NCBI GenBank assembly: GCA_040880125.1
Contig: JBBDJB010000040.1
Location: 1-64,000, forward strand
Length of the DNA: 64,000 nt
Source: JBBDJB01 sp040880125
Lineage (GTDB): Bacteria > Planctomycetota > Planctomycetia > Pirellulales > JBBDJB01
Direction of reading: 5' to 3'
This document shows positions 17,267-26,055 of this stretch, in pieces. How positions within the stretch are numbered: the first letter of the stretch is position 1; the number at the start of each line of letters is the position of its first letter. The translations under genes and the position numbers were made by a program. Under the pieces are notes generated by a model, which was not told the DNA's origin, ran no database searches, and saw only the letters and a program-made list of their open reading frames with translations.

Positions 17267-18529
17267 ATGTTGCACACTTCGCTACCGTTCTCTGCGCGTG
17301 CCGCCGGTGAGCGTGCGGTTATCGGCGTGCGCGTCACGTCGGACGTAAAGCACGTCTTTGCAGCGCTGGTGTCGGTCAATGGCAGCGGGCTGGCCAGCCG
17401 GGGCCGGATCGATCAGAAACTGCGCGCCGAGCTGCCGCCCGACGCGGCGGCAATCTACCGAAAGCTGCAGCACGCCGGCGGCATCCCGCCGGCGGCCCTA
17501 ACGCAACTGGGGGCGATGCTCGCCGAAGCACAGGCACCGCCGGTCCGCCAGCTCTTGGCCGACGCAAAGCCGCAGCCGCTGGTGGCGGGAATCTACGATC
17601 CGGGCCTGTGGCACTTGCCCGAGGACGGCCCGGCGACCTTCGTCGGGCTCACGGACACGGCGCGACTGGCGGAATTGACGGACTTAAGCGTGCTGGATGC
17701 CTTTCCGGCGCGGGACCTCGCCCACGGCGGAGCGGGCGGACCGGTGTTGGCCATTCCCACTTGGCTGCTGGCCGCCGACACGCATCGTCGCCGCATCTTG
17801 GTCGACCTCGGCCGGACCGCCAGGATCACGGTGCTGCCGGCCACCGCCGAGCCGCAAAGCACGGCGGCCGTGTTCGCCACCGATGCCGGGCCCGGGACGG
17901 CACTGTTGGATGAACTGACTCGTCGGCTGACAGAAGGCCGGTACGAACATGACCCGGGCGGGCGGCTGGCTGTGCAAGGCCGGCAGATCGCACCGCTGCT
18001 GGAGCGACTCCTCGAAGCGCCTTCCTTCCAAGAGCCCGCTCCCCGCTGGAACCCGCTGGGCGTGTCGCCCCAGTGGTTTCTCGACGAAGGGATCGGGCAT
18101 GCCTTGAAGTCCGGGCATTCGCTGCGAGATTTGCTGTGTACCGCCACGCATTTGATTGCGGAGGCCGTCGCGGCGGCTGTGCGGCGCTGTACCGCCGCGG
18201 GCGATTCGACTACCGAACTGGTGCTCACCGGCGGCGGCGTCCATAACGGGCTCTTGCTCCGCGAGATCGCCAACCGCTTGCGGGGCCTTCCGCAAACTCG
18301 CATCGGATCGCTCGGCATCGATCCACAGTGGTTGGAGGCGGCGGCAACGGCCATGCTGTGCGTACTGCACGTGGATCATGTCCCGGCGACGCATCCCTTG
18401 ATCAGCGGGATCACCGCGCCGCGCGTGCTGGGTCGGCTGACACCCGGCGCGCCGCACCACTGGCAGCGGCTGTTGGGCCATCTCACGGAGGGTCGTCCGG
18501 CGACGATGTCGCTACGGAGCGCCGTCTAA
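17267..18529 (+). CDS. anhydro-N-acetylmuramic acid kinase (AnmK)-like probable pseudokinase (420 aa)
   Basis: Similarity to AnmK is seen in FPARDLAHGGAGGPV (AnmK FRRRDIALGGQGAPL), DAGPGTALLDE (DTGPGNMLMDA), TGGGVHNGLLL (CGGGSRNPLLM) and the C-terminal EAAATAMLC region. The essential phosphate-binding start MSGTSLDGVD is replaced by VRVTSDVKHV, and the GGIAN loop by LGRTA. Phosphotransfer to anhydroMurNAc is therefore unlikely. The ATG at 17267 has CGGAG five bases upstream and is preferred to 17195. The gene follows the cysteine-less GATase homologue by 169 bases on the same strand, so two inactive-looking enzymes stand together. Confidence 0.75.
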   Translation: MLHTSLPFSARAAGERAVIGVRVTSDVKHVFAALVSVNGSGLASRGRIDQKLRAELPPDAAAIYRKLQHAGGIPPAALTQLGAMLAEAQAPPVRQLLADAKPQPLVAGIYDPGLWHLPEDGPATFVGLTDTARLAELTDLSVLDAFPARDLAHGGAGGPVLAIPTWLLAADTHRRRILVDLGRTARITVLPATAEPQSTAAVFATDAGPGTALLDELTRRLTEGRYEHDPGGRLAVQGRQIAPLLERLLEAPSFQEPAPRWNPLGVSPQWFLDEGIGHALKSGHSLRDLLCTATHLIAEAVAAAVRRCTAAGDSTTELVLTGGGVHNGLLLREIANRLRGLPQTRIGSLGIDPQWLEAAATAMLCVLHVDHVPATHPLISGITAPRVLGRLTPGAPHHWQRLLGHLTEGRPATMSLRSAV

Positions 18530-18557
18530 TATTCCAGAGCAGAGTCGCACGGGCGAA

Positions 18558-18634
18558 AAGGGGGACTGGCTCGATGCGTACAAACGGCCCCCTCACGAGG
18601 AAACGGCGCGCATCGTGCCTGTCCCCTTGTTCAC
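18558..18634. repeat. dispersed palindrome, family D
   Basis: GGGGACTGGCTCGATGCG and, further on, CGCATCGTGCCTGTCCCC are inverted arms with two mismatches, flanking a GC-rich centre. A second member lies at 26190-26245. Here it fills the gap between the convergent AnmK-like and PfpI genes. Confidence 0.7.
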
Positions 18635-18813
18635 TGCGATTGCACGTTGGAAATGGGACAGGCATCTTATCGCCGCTGCCGCCCGATCGAGGTATTTCCC
18701 GCGATTTTGCGATAAGCAGCCAGTCCATTTCTCTCGACCTTGCGCTGTAGGACTAAGGCCGCCAGTCGTGGATGGAATGCAAGTGTGTGATCAACGACGC
18801 ACGCGTTGGGCCG

Positions 18814-19404
18814 TCAATCAACGGAAACCGGTGTGCCGAGCACTTCGAGAAAGGCCCGCATCCAAGCCGGATGCGCCGGCCAGGCCGGCGCCGTGACCAA
18901 CTGTCTGTCGGTGTGCGCGCTATCCAAGCCCTCGCTGGGTGCGTCCCACTGGCAGCCGGCACGCTCCAACTCCGGTCGGACGGCCGGGTAAGCCTGACAG
19001 CGTCGGCCTTCGAGCACGCCGGCGGCGGTGAGAATCTGCAAGCCATGGCAGATGGCCGCGATCGGCTTTTCCGTCTCGGCGAAATGCCGCACCAGTTCCA
19101 GCACGCGTTCATTGGTGCGCAGGTACTCCGGTGCGCGGCCGCCGGGCAGCACCAGCGCGTCGTAGCTTTCGGCGCGAACGTCGGCAAAAGTGGCATTTAG
19201 ACGGAAGTTGTGACCGGGCTTTTCGCTGTAGGTCTGATGGCCTTCGAAGTCGTGGACCGCGGTGGCCACGGAATCGCCGGATTGCTTCTCGGGGCACACG
19301 GCATCGACGACGTGCCCGACCATCAACAGCATTTGATACGGAACCATGACTTCGTAGTCTTCCACGAAGTCACCGACGATCATCAGGATCTTCTTTTTCG
19401 CCAT
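18814..19404 (-). CDS. DJ-1/PfpI-family protein (196 aa)
   Basis: The DJ-1/PfpI fold carries a nucleophilic cysteine at the elbow, here AAICHGLQ, preceded by the LVLPGGRAPEYLR stretch. Members include glyoxalase III/deglycase-type stress proteins and proteases; the exact activity cannot be told from sequence. The ATG at 19404 (MAKKKILMIVGDFVEDYE) is preferred over 19437 because GGAGAGA lies upstream and the family begins at this strand. It is downstream of a TPR gene on the same strand with a gap of about 70 bases. Confidence 0.9.
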   Translation of the reverse strand: MAKKKILMIVGDFVEDYEVMVPYQMLLMVGHVVDAVCPEKQSGDSVATAVHDFEGHQTYSEKPGHNFRLNATFADVRAESYDALVLPGGRAPEYLRTNERVLELVRHFAETEKPIAAICHGLQILTAAGVLEGRRCQAYPAVRPELERAGCQWDAPSEGLDSAHTDRQLVTAPAWPAHPAWMRAFLEVLGTPVSVD

Positions 19405-19471
19405 CTTGCCGATCTCTCCGTTAAGGATGAAGCGCACTGCGCCTTCACTGTCGGCCGTCGAACAAAGTGCG

Positions 19472-20239
19472 TCAAGCGGCTCGGCCGTTGCGCAGCAGCC
19501 ACCATTTCGCCTTCAGCAACCAGTGCCGGTTCCGCCGCCGCTGAAACGGCGGGCTATGACGCACCGAGAAGATAACGTCCTGCATCAACTGCCGAGCTCG
19601 CTCGGTCTGGTTTTGTTCGGCCTTCAGCACGGCATAGTGATATGAGCCCTCGGGTTGCCCGGGGTAAAACCGCAACAGCGTTTCGTAGACTTCTTCCGCG
19701 CGCTCATGGTCGCCCAGGCGCTGCTGCGATTGGGCCAGCCGCAAGTCGGCCAGGCCGTAGTCGTGCTGCGGTTTGGTCGCGTGTACGGCCTCGAGCAGTT
19801 CCGCCGCCGCGGTGTAGTCCCCAAGCTCGTACCGGCACAGGGCCAGCCGGTACTGGGCCTCCAGCAGATCGGGCTCCTTCTCGACCGCCCGCTGGAGCCA
19901 CTCCGCCGCCTTTCGAACGCGTCCCTGCCGCAGCAGCGTGCTGCCGAGCTGCAGCATGTGATGGGCTTTGTCGAGATGGGCGATCTTGCGGCGCAGATCC
20001 TCTTCTTCTCGCCGCCGGGCGCCGATCCGCGAGAAGAACCGCGAAATGCCCTCGCTGGTCTCTCGAAACAATCCCGGCGCCCAAAACAACAGCAACAGCG
20101 TGATCGGGCAGGCGAACGAGAAGACACCCGTCACGAACCACACTACGTATGGCGTCAGCGGTGCCGGCACCAGGCCCAACTGCAACAGCAGCCAGAGCAG
20201 GAGAAAAACGCCGACGAATGTCCAGAACCAGCGAACCAT
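19472..20239 (-). CDS. membrane-anchored TPR protein (255 aa)
   Basis: Two membrane segments lie near residues 4-26 and 32-55 (WTFVGVFLLLWLLLQLGL and the VTGVFSFACPITLLLLFW region). A charged linker and tetratricopeptide repeats follow, around 90-230 (AAEWLQRAVEKEPDLLEAQY, ELGDYTAAAELLEAV). TPR domains mediate protein contacts, so this is probably a scaffold facing the cytoplasm. The start at 20239 is the first ATG; an upstream TTG is unlikely. It lies 30 bases downstream of the thioesterase gene and is probably in its transcript. Confidence 0.83.
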   Translation of the reverse strand: MVRWFWTFVGVFLLLWLLLQLGLVPAPLTPYVVWFVTGVFSFACPITLLLLFWAPGLFRETSEGISRFFSRIGARRREEEDLRRKIAHLDKAHHMLQLGSTLLRQGRVRKAAEWLQRAVEKEPDLLEAQYRLALCRYELGDYTAAAELLEAVHATKPQHDYGLADLRLAQSQQRLGDHERAEEVYETLLRFYPGQPEGSYHYAVLKAEQNQTERARQLMQDVIFSVRHSPPFQRRRNRHWLLKAKWWLLRNGRAA

Positions 20240-20269
20240 ACTTTGATAGATGAAACAGGTGACCAACGA

Positions 20270-20671
20270 TTAGTCGGGCGGGGCACCTGGGGTACGCATC
20301 CACTGCGGAAGCCGCCTCGGTTTGCCGTCCCGGTCGACGCAAGCGACGGTGCTGTGGCCTTGGGCGAGCAGCTCTTCGCCGCGCAGAACCTCATATTCAT
20401 GCTGGACCCGCACCCCCTTTGCGGCGACCACGCGCGTTCGAACTATAATGGAATCGCCGAAGCGGCACGAGGAAAAGTACCGGCAGCCAATCTCCGTGAC
20501 GACCAGGTGAAGACCTTCCTGTTCGATCAGTTCGTAACTGCGGCCGGCCGCGCGAAGCTGCTCGGTGCGGCCCAGTTCGAAGTACGTGAAGTAGTTCGCG
20601 TGATGGACGTGTCCCTGTGCGTCAGTCTCTTGATAGCGGACGCGGATGGTGATCTCGTGAGGTGAAATCAT
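20270..20671 (-). CDS. YbgC/FadM-type acyl-CoA thioesterase (133 aa)
   Basis: Hot-dog-fold thioesterase of the 4-hydroxybenzoyl-CoA thioesterase group. The catalytic motif YQETDAQGHVHHANYF contains the Asp (D17), followed by FELGRTEQLR, as in YbgC. It hydrolyses acyl-CoA thioesters in the cytoplasm. The ATG at 20671 gives the normal family length, while the upstream frame to 20914 is long, Arg-rich and non-conserved in character. It precedes the TPR membrane protein gene. Confidence 0.9.
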   Translation of the reverse strand: MISPHEITIRVRYQETDAQGHVHHANYFTYFELGRTEQLRAAGRSYELIEQEGLHLVVTEIGCRYFSSCRFGDSIIVRTRVVAAKGVRVQHEYEVLRGEELLAQGHSTVACVDRDGKPRRLPQWMRTPGAPPD

Positions 20672-20979
20672 CGCGAGTAGATGTTTGAAGTATGCAGGAA
20701 GCCGTCGGTGACGGGCGGAGTACCCTCGAAGTTGGTTCCATCTTAGCGGCACTGCCGGTGGGCACCAATCGCGACTGCTCGGCCTGTTTCGCACGGAGGC
20801 GGTGGCGGCGGAGCGGGCCGACCATTGACCGAAGCGATTGAAATATCTATATTTACCGCGATAGGTCGCGAGGTGCGGCTCGTGGGTCACACGGCAAGAC
20901 GCACCGCCGCGCAATGCGTCGAGGGCCCTATTTCGCCGGCCAATCAGGTCGGCGCAGTGCTTGCCAGGAACGCCAGCTT

Positions 20980-21471
20980 ATGAGCATCGGCGAAGGCACC
21001 GGCATCGATCCCCGGACCGGTCGCGGTCGCGACTATCCGACGATCCGCCAGTACACCGTCTTTCTGGAGAACCGCGTCGGACAACTCCTGGAAGTAGTGC
21101 GGCGATTCGAAGGGAGCAAGGTCCGCATCGTCGCGCTGTCGATCGCCGATTCGACCGAATGCGCGTTCGTCCGCTTTCTGCTGAGCCATCCCGAACAAGG
21201 TCGCGAGATCCTGGAGCGGGCCGGACTGGCCATCGTCGAGTCCGACCTGATCGGCATTGAGCTGCCCAACTGCCCGCAGCCGCTGTTGCGCGTTTGCACA
21301 GCACTGCTCCAGGCGGAAATCAACATCTCGCAGGTGTATCCGCTCTTAATCCGCCACAACGGCCGCCCAGCCGTGGCTTTGATGGTTGACAACATCGAGA
21401 TGGCGCTCGACACACTCTCGACCAAGGGCTTCACGATGATTCACGAGAGCGACCTGGCGGAAACCGAGTAG
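20980..21471 (+). CDS. tandem ACT-domain protein (163 aa)
   Basis: Two ACT-like beta-alpha-beta-beta-alpha-beta units are visible, about 22-90 (YTVFLENRVGQLLEVVRRF) and 95-160 (PLLRVCTALLQAEINISQVY). ACT domains bind small ligands, often amino acids, to regulate an enzyme. No enzyme domain is attached, so it is a stand-alone sensor. The ATG at 20980 has AGGAA about 11 bases upstream; the earlier in-frame ATG at 20914 has no site. It diverges from the thioesterase gene. The partner is unknown. Confidence 0.85.
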   Translation: MSIGEGTGIDPRTGRGRDYPTIRQYTVFLENRVGQLLEVVRRFEGSKVRIVALSIADSTECAFVRFLLSHPEQGREILERAGLAIVESDLIGIELPNCPQPLLRVCTALLQAEINISQVYPLLIRHNGRPAVALMVDNIEMALDTLSTKGFTMIHESDLAETE

Positions 21472-21522
21472 GCAATTGTCCGCTCGGCAGAATTTCTACA
21501 ACGTGTTGGGTGCCATTGCTGT

Positions 21523-21680
21523 CTAGCAGCCTGTTGATTTTTGCAACAGGCTGCTGCATCACACGGAAGTGATGCCAAAATGACGACGTAAGTCGTCATT
21601 TTGCGAGCCGTGAGGAGCTTTGCTCCGAACTTGGCGAGGTTGAAAAACGCCACGACGGCGTTTTTTCATCAGGCTGCTAG
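21523..21680. mobile_element. 158-bp MITE-like element with terminal inverted repeats
   Basis: The ends, CTAGCAGCCTGTTGA and its inverse TCATCAGGCTGCTAG, match at 14 of 15 positions. Inside are further hairpins: AGCAGCCTGTTG/CAACAGGCTGCT at 21526-21556, an AAAATGACGAC/GTCGTCATTTT stem, and AAAACGCC/GGCGTTTT followed by T, which looks like a terminator. It has no coding capacity. No clear target-site duplication is visible. Confidence 0.65.
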
Positions 21681-21744
21681 TCCAGCAGTGCAGAGGGGGG
21701 AGATGGAGAAGAGTAGGCGCGCGCAGTAGACACGGCACAAACGC

Positions 21745-22701
21745 CTACCGCACGCGCCATAATATGCCGTCGTCGATCTTCAGATTCCGCTGGCAATCCG
21801 CGATGTCCCGCTTGAAACGGTACGAGTCGGTCGGATAGCCGGCCGTGCGGCGGAGCGTGGGCAATTCGCGGCACCAGAAGTCGTTCAGCGCCTGCATCGC
21901 CAGTTCGCGCAGATACTTCGAGGTCATCGAGGCCAAAGCCGCCGGCATGAATGATTCGCCGCCAGCGCAAAACCGCACTTCCACGCGACAATCCTGCGGT
22001 CCCCAGCGATAGATGCTCACCGGGCGGCTCTCTTTGCGGACCTCCACCAGCGTGTCTGGAAATCGCTGCTGAAGCAGCGCGCCGTATCGGTTGCGGCCGC
22101 CGTGTTTGTCGCATACCACGAGCACTTGCTGGTCGGCCGGCAGCCCGGCCATGACGTCGGCCAACAGGTCGAGCGTCAGCCGGGAGAGGGCTTCTCCCTT
22201 GGTGCCGTGCTGCGCAACCAGCGCGTTGAAGCGCTGCGGGAAGACCGCTCGGGATTCGACCACCGCTAAGCGGACGCGGCGGGCCTGGCAGACGCGGCGC
22301 AGGGGTTCGGTCGCGTCGGGCAGCGGCTCTTCGGCCGGAACGAGCGGCAGTGGTCGGCGATAGCCCGCGTACCAGGGGAGGTGGTGGCGATGTCCGTCGC
22401 CGTCGGCACGAAGCCGGTCCCACACGTCGCACCAGTCGCCGAGCCGGCAGCCAAGCAGCGCCAGGATGCTGAGCACGCCGCGTTCCAGCAACCCGAGCCC
22501 CCGCTGTGGATTGTAAAGGAGCTTCGAATCGGCGATGGCCAGCCGCGCGCCGTCGGGGCCGTCGGAGACGGCCTTGCCGAGTCGCTTGTAGAGGTTCGCG
22601 CGGCACGGATCACCCTGGACCTCCCAGGCGGTCGCGGAGATCACCAGCGGTCCAAAATTCGGACCGTAGCCCGCTTCGTCGATACCGATCAGAAAGGCCA
22701 T
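21745..22701 (-). CDS. ribonuclease HII-like protein, enlarged (318 aa)
   Basis: Type 2 RNase H enzymes cut RNA in RNA-DNA hybrids. The core motif is IGIDEAGYGPNFGPLV (D8, E9), a further acidic residue is D58 in ADSKLL, another is D198 in VVCDKHGG, and MTSKYLRELAM resembles the ASIxAKxxRD helix. Classical RNase HII is about 200 aa. This one has about 100 extra residues between D58 and D198, and Tyr replaces Arg in DEAGRG, a residue linked to recognition of the RNA-DNA junction. It may be a lineage-specific variant rather than the housekeeping enzyme. Confidence 0.75.
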   Translation of the reverse strand: MAFLIGIDEAGYGPNFGPLVISATAWEVQGDPCRANLYKRLGKAVSDGPDGARLAIADSKLLYNPQRGLGLLERGVLSILALLGCRLGDWCDVWDRLRADGDGHRHHLPWYAGYRRPLPLVPAEEPLPDATEPLRRVCQARRVRLAVVESRAVFPQRFNALVAQHGTKGEALSRLTLDLLADVMAGLPADQQVLVVCDKHGGRNRYGALLQQRFPDTLVEVRKESRPVSIYRWGPQDCRVEVRFCAGGESFMPAALASMTSKYLRELAMQALNDFWCRELPTLRRTAGYPTDSYRFKRDIADCQRNLKIDDGILWRVR

Positions 22702-22749
22702 GGGGCAAGTATAACGCTGCTCGCCGCTGCGCAAAGCAGGCTGGTGGAG

Positions 22750-22826
22750 CGGGCACGGCGGGACAAGCCCGCCGTGGCACCCTTTAACGCCCTCTCCCCG
22801 CCGGGGAGAGGGCCGGGGAGAAGGGG
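22750..22826. repeat. dispersed repeats including a family C palindrome
   Basis: GGCACGGCGGGACAAGCC and a facing GCCGTGGCAC form a hairpin at about 22752-22780. A family C copy (CCCTCTCCCC, loop, GGGGAGAGGG, CCGGGGAGAAGGGG) follows at 22790-22826. Confidence 0.65.
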
Positions 22827-22952
22827 TAGCAAATCGGCGATGTCCATGGATGGAGCAGACTTCACTACAAGGGCACCGAAGCCGACACTGCTCGTGCTAA
22901 GCGACAGTCGAGGGCGTTGAAACGCACGATCGTGGTGACGCCGGAAAGCCCT

Positions 22953-23393
22953 CTAATCGGTGTTGATCTCACCAGTGATGCTGAAATAGAGCAGCGTCAC
23001 CGCCATCGTCAAACTGAGAAGCGGCAGCAGGATCATCAAGTAAGTAATAACGAAGCGACCCCAAGCTAGATGGATTCGCCGCAGACATGCCAGGAATCGA
23101 TCGCCGAGCAGCCGGCGTGCCATCCAATTCTCCGCGGCAGGTTCATCGTCTTCACGAAAGAACGCATCGGCAAAGACGAGGATGATCGTTCCGACGATCA
23201 ACAGGAACAGGGGCACCACCCACAACCAAAGATTTGTCGGCCCGACGATCAGATTTCCTGCCGCAGCGAGCGTCGCCAGCACTACCGCAAGGAGGTGCGT
23301 GGCGAGAAAGTAACGACGCAAACCGGCGTACAACAACGGAATTCTCATCAGTCGTCGAACGCACTTGATCTTACGGCGTGAAATCCACGTCAT
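22953..23393 (-). CDS. membrane protein of unknown function (146 aa)
   Basis: Three or four hydrophobic segments are visible: ATHLLAVVLATLAAAGNLIV, LWVVPLFLLIVGTIILVF and ITYLMILLPLLSLTMAVTLL. Between them is an Arg-rich loop. No family recognised. The ATG at 23393 makes the gene overlap the end of the M42 peptidase gene by 23 bases; an ATG at 23348 would avoid the overlap, and neither has a strong ribosome site. Either way it is the second gene after the peptidase. Confidence 0.65.
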   Translation of the reverse strand: MTWISRRKIKCVRRLMRIPLLYAGLRRYFLATHLLAVVLATLAAAGNLIVGPTNLWLWVVPLFLLIVGTIILVFADAFFREDDEPAAENWMARRLLGDRFLACLRRIHLAWGRFVITYLMILLPLLSLTMAVTLLYFSITGEINTD

Positions 23394-24429
23394 CGTTCAA
23401 TCCGAGCACGAAGGCCGCCAACAGGTCGGCGGCGCGGTCGATGTCGTCCAACGAAACCACCTCGACCGCGCTGTGCATGTAGCGGTTGGGGATGCTGATC
23501 AGGCCGGCCGCCACGCCGGCACGGGCGATCTGCAAGGCGTTGGCGTCGGTCGGGCTGCTGCGGCCCAGCGCTCCAAGCTGGTAGGGAATCTCCTTCGACC
23601 CCGCTGCCTCGATCATACGGCTGACCACCACGGGGTTCATATTCGGACCGCGATAGACAACCGGTCCGCCGCCGATGGCCACTTCGCCTTCCTGCTTCTT
23701 TTCGATTGTCGGGCAGTCGGTGGCATGCGTGACGTCCACGCCGATGCCCACGTGCGGATCGACCGAGTAGGCACTGGTCGTCGCGCCGCGCAGCCCGATC
23801 TCCTCCTGCACGGTAGACACCGCGTACAGGGCCACGGATAGTTTTTCTTGAGCCGCGCGGCGGAGGGCTTCGACGCACACCCACAGCCCAGTCTTGTTAT
23901 CCATGCCCGGCGAGTTGGCCAGGTTGTTACGCATCGTCTGCATGCCCAGCTCGAGCGTGACCGGGTCTCCGATCCGCACCAGCTCCTGCGCTTCCTGCTT
24001 GTCCTTCGCCCCGATGTCCAGCCACAGGTCCTTCGTCTTGACGACTTGCTTCCGCTCTTCCTCGGTCAGCAGATGGATCGGCTTCCGGGCGATCACTGCC
24101 GGAATCGGGCCGCCATCGGTCCATATCGTCATCCGCTGACCGATGAGCTGCTGCGGATCCCAACCGCCAATCGTCTGCGTGTAGAGGAAACCGTCGCCGT
24201 CGATGTGGCTGACCAGCAGACCGATCTGATCACAGTGGCCGGCGAGCATCACGCGCACCGAAGCGCCGGGGTTTTTGCACGCGATCACGTTGCCGTGCAC
24301 GTCGGTACGGACCTCGTCCGCAAACGAGGAGACGTACTTGCGGACCACGTCCTGGACCGGCCGCTCGTAGCCGGAAGGGCTGGGCGTTTCCAGAATCTGC
24401 TTGAAGAATTCAAGGGCCTCGGACTGCAT
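23371..24429 (-). CDS. M42-family metallo-aminopeptidase (352 aa)
   Basis: Tetrahedral-aminopeptidase/FrvX type, a dinuclear metal enzyme that trims peptides in the cytoplasm. All ligand motifs are visible: H65 and D67 in AGHCDQIG, D177 in SPGMDNKTG, the catalytic Glu pair 209-210 in VQEEIGLRG, D232 in VDVTHATD, and H319 near the C-terminus in RYMHSAVE. The length is normal and there is no signal peptide. It is followed immediately by a small membrane protein gene. Confidence 0.94.
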   Translation of the reverse strand: MQSEALEFFKQILETPSPSGYERPVQDVVRKYVSSFADEVRTDVHGNVIACKNPGASVRVMLAGHCDQIGLLVSHIDGDGFLYTQTIGGWDPQQLIGQRMTIWTDGGPIPAVIARKPIHLLTEEERKQVVKTKDLWLDIGAKDKQEAQELVRIGDPVTLELGMQTMRNNLANSPGMDNKTGLWVCVEALRRAAQEKLSVALYAVSTVQEEIGLRGATTSAYSVDPHVGIGVDVTHATDCPTIEKKQEGEVAIGGGPVVYRGPNMNPVVVSRMIEAAGSKEIPYQLGALGRSSPTDANALQIARAGVAAGLISIPNRYMHSAVEVVSLDDIDRAADLLAAFVLGLNDDVDFTP

Positions 24430-24756
24430 GGCAAACTCGCTGATTCCTGCTGAATGAAGCTAAATGAAGAAGACGCCGGACGGCCGTGCGGACCACGGCT
24501 GTGCAGATCGTTGTACCGCTCAGCGGGGATGCCTGACAAGCGGAAATCGCGCTTGGCAGCAGCGAACGGGCGGGGCGAAATATTTGCAGTGCGCACGGCG
24601 ACAGATTACTATTTTCCCAGTCCGCGGGGCGTCCACGTTGCCAATCCCGGCACAGCGATACGGCTCCCGCGGATCGCCGCTCGCCTTTCACATCCCCCAC
24701 CGATACCGGTTTGCAATCCCGCCGACCATGCAACCCGCCGACCAAGGAGTCGAACG
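24430..24756. other. divergent intergenic region
   Basis: 327 bases between the M42 gene and the Gfo/Idh/MocA gene. I see no gene, hairpin array or clear promoter in it. Confidence 0.4.
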
Positions 24757-26055
24757 ATGAACAAGCGCGTCACTCGCCGTGATTTTCTCCGACATAGCGC
24801 CGTGGCCGGTTCGAGCGTCGTGGCGGCCGGCTACTTTACGAGCCGCAGCCGGGCTCAATCGACCTCGCCGGGCGAAAAGCTGAACATTGCGTGCATCGGA
24901 GTCGCGAATCGCGCTTCGGAAAACATCGGCGGAGTGCGCGGAGAGAACATCGTGGCGCTGTGCGACATCGACGACCGCTACCTGGCCAGCGTTGGTGAAG
25001 AGTTTCCCAAAGCGCGCAAGTACAACGACTTTCGCAAGCTGCTGGAACAGAACGACATCGACGCGGTCGTCGTCAGCACGACCGATCACATCCACGCGCC
25101 CGCGTCGATCGGCGCGATGAAGCTCGGCAAGCACGTCTACTGCGAGAAGCCGCTGACGCATACGGTGTCCGAAGCCCGCCTGGCCGCCGAGACCGCCAAG
25201 AAGATGAACGTCGCCACGCAGATGGGGACGCAGATCCACGCGGAGAACAACTATCGCCGCGTGGTGGAGATCATCCAGTCCGGCGCGATCGGCAAGGTCG
25301 CCGAAGTACACGCCTGGGTCGGCAGCCGTTGGGGCGGCGGCGACCGACCCAACGAGACGCCGGAAGTGCCGCCGCACCTTCACTGGGACCTGTGGGTCGG
25401 CCCGGCACCCACGCGGCCCTACCATCCGACGTATCTGCCGGCTAATTGGCGGCGATGGTGGGACTTCGGCAGCGGCACGCTGGGCGACATGGGCTGCCAC
25501 TACATGGATCTTCCGTTTTGGGCGCTCGGCCTGCGCCACCCGACGACCGTGTCGGCCGAAGGCCCCCAGGTGCATCCCGAGACGGCGCCGTTGGGGCTGA
25601 CCGTGCACTACGAGTTTCCCGCGCGGGGCGAGCAGCCGCCGGTCCGCCTGACGTGGTACGACGGCAACCACGCGCCGCGCCAAGTGGCCGGGCACCGCGT
25701 GCCGGGGGCGGGCGTGATGTTCATCGGCGAGAAGGGACAGATGTTCGCCGACTACGGCAGCTACCGGCTGTATCCCGAGTCGGACTTCGCCGACTTCGAG
25801 CCGCCGCCGCAGACGATCCCCAACTCCATCGGCCACTACAACGAGTGGATCAAGGCCTGCAAGGAAGGCACCCCGACGACGTGCAACTTCGATTATTCCG
25901 GCGCGCTGACCGAAGCGGTGTTATTGGGGAACGTCGCCTACCGCACGGGGCAGAAGCTCGAGTGGGATCCAGTCGCGCTGAAGGCCACCAACTGCCCAGA
26001 AGCCGAGGCGCTCATCTACAAAGAGTACCGCGAAGGCTGGACGCTGTGGCGCTAG
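24757..26055 (+). CDS. Tat-exported Gfo/Idh/MocA-family oxidoreductase (432 aa)
   Basis: The N-terminus VTRRDFLRHSAVAGSSVVAA is a twin-arginine signal, so the protein is exported folded, presumably with bound NAD(P). The Rossmann part begins NIACIGVANRAS, and the family motif CEKPLTHT follows near residue 130. Such proteins oxidise or epimerise sugars and related polyols. Planctomycetes carry many with Tat signals. AAGGAG seven bases before the ATG at 24757 decides the start; the open frame runs back to 24454 without one. The substrate is unknown. Confidence 0.92.
   Translation: MNKRVTRRDFLRHSAVAGSSVVAAGYFTSRSRAQSTSPGEKLNIACIGVANRASENIGGVRGENIVALCDIDDRYLASVGEEFPKARKYNDFRKLLEQNDIDAVVVSTTDHIHAPASIGAMKLGKHVYCEKPLTHTVSEARLAAETAKKMNVATQMGTQIHAENNYRRVVEIIQSGAIGKVAEVHAWVGSRWGGGDRPNETPEVPPHLHWDLWVGPAPTRPYHPTYLPANWRRWWDFGSGTLGDMGCHYMDLPFWALGLRHPTTVSAEGPQVHPETAPLGLTVHYEFPARGEQPPVRLTWYDGNHAPRQVAGHRVPGAGVMFIGEKGQMFADYGSYRLYPESDFADFEPPPQTIPNSIGHYNEWIKACKEGTPTTCNFDYSGALTEAVLLGNVAYRTGQKLEWDPVALKATNCPEAEALIYKEYREGWTLWR

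Noticed and set aside
18814..19404. Intracellular protease PfpI as a definite call
   Set aside because: The cysteine elbow only places it in the DJ-1/PfpI superfamily, which includes deglycases, chaperones and amidases, so a specific activity was not given.
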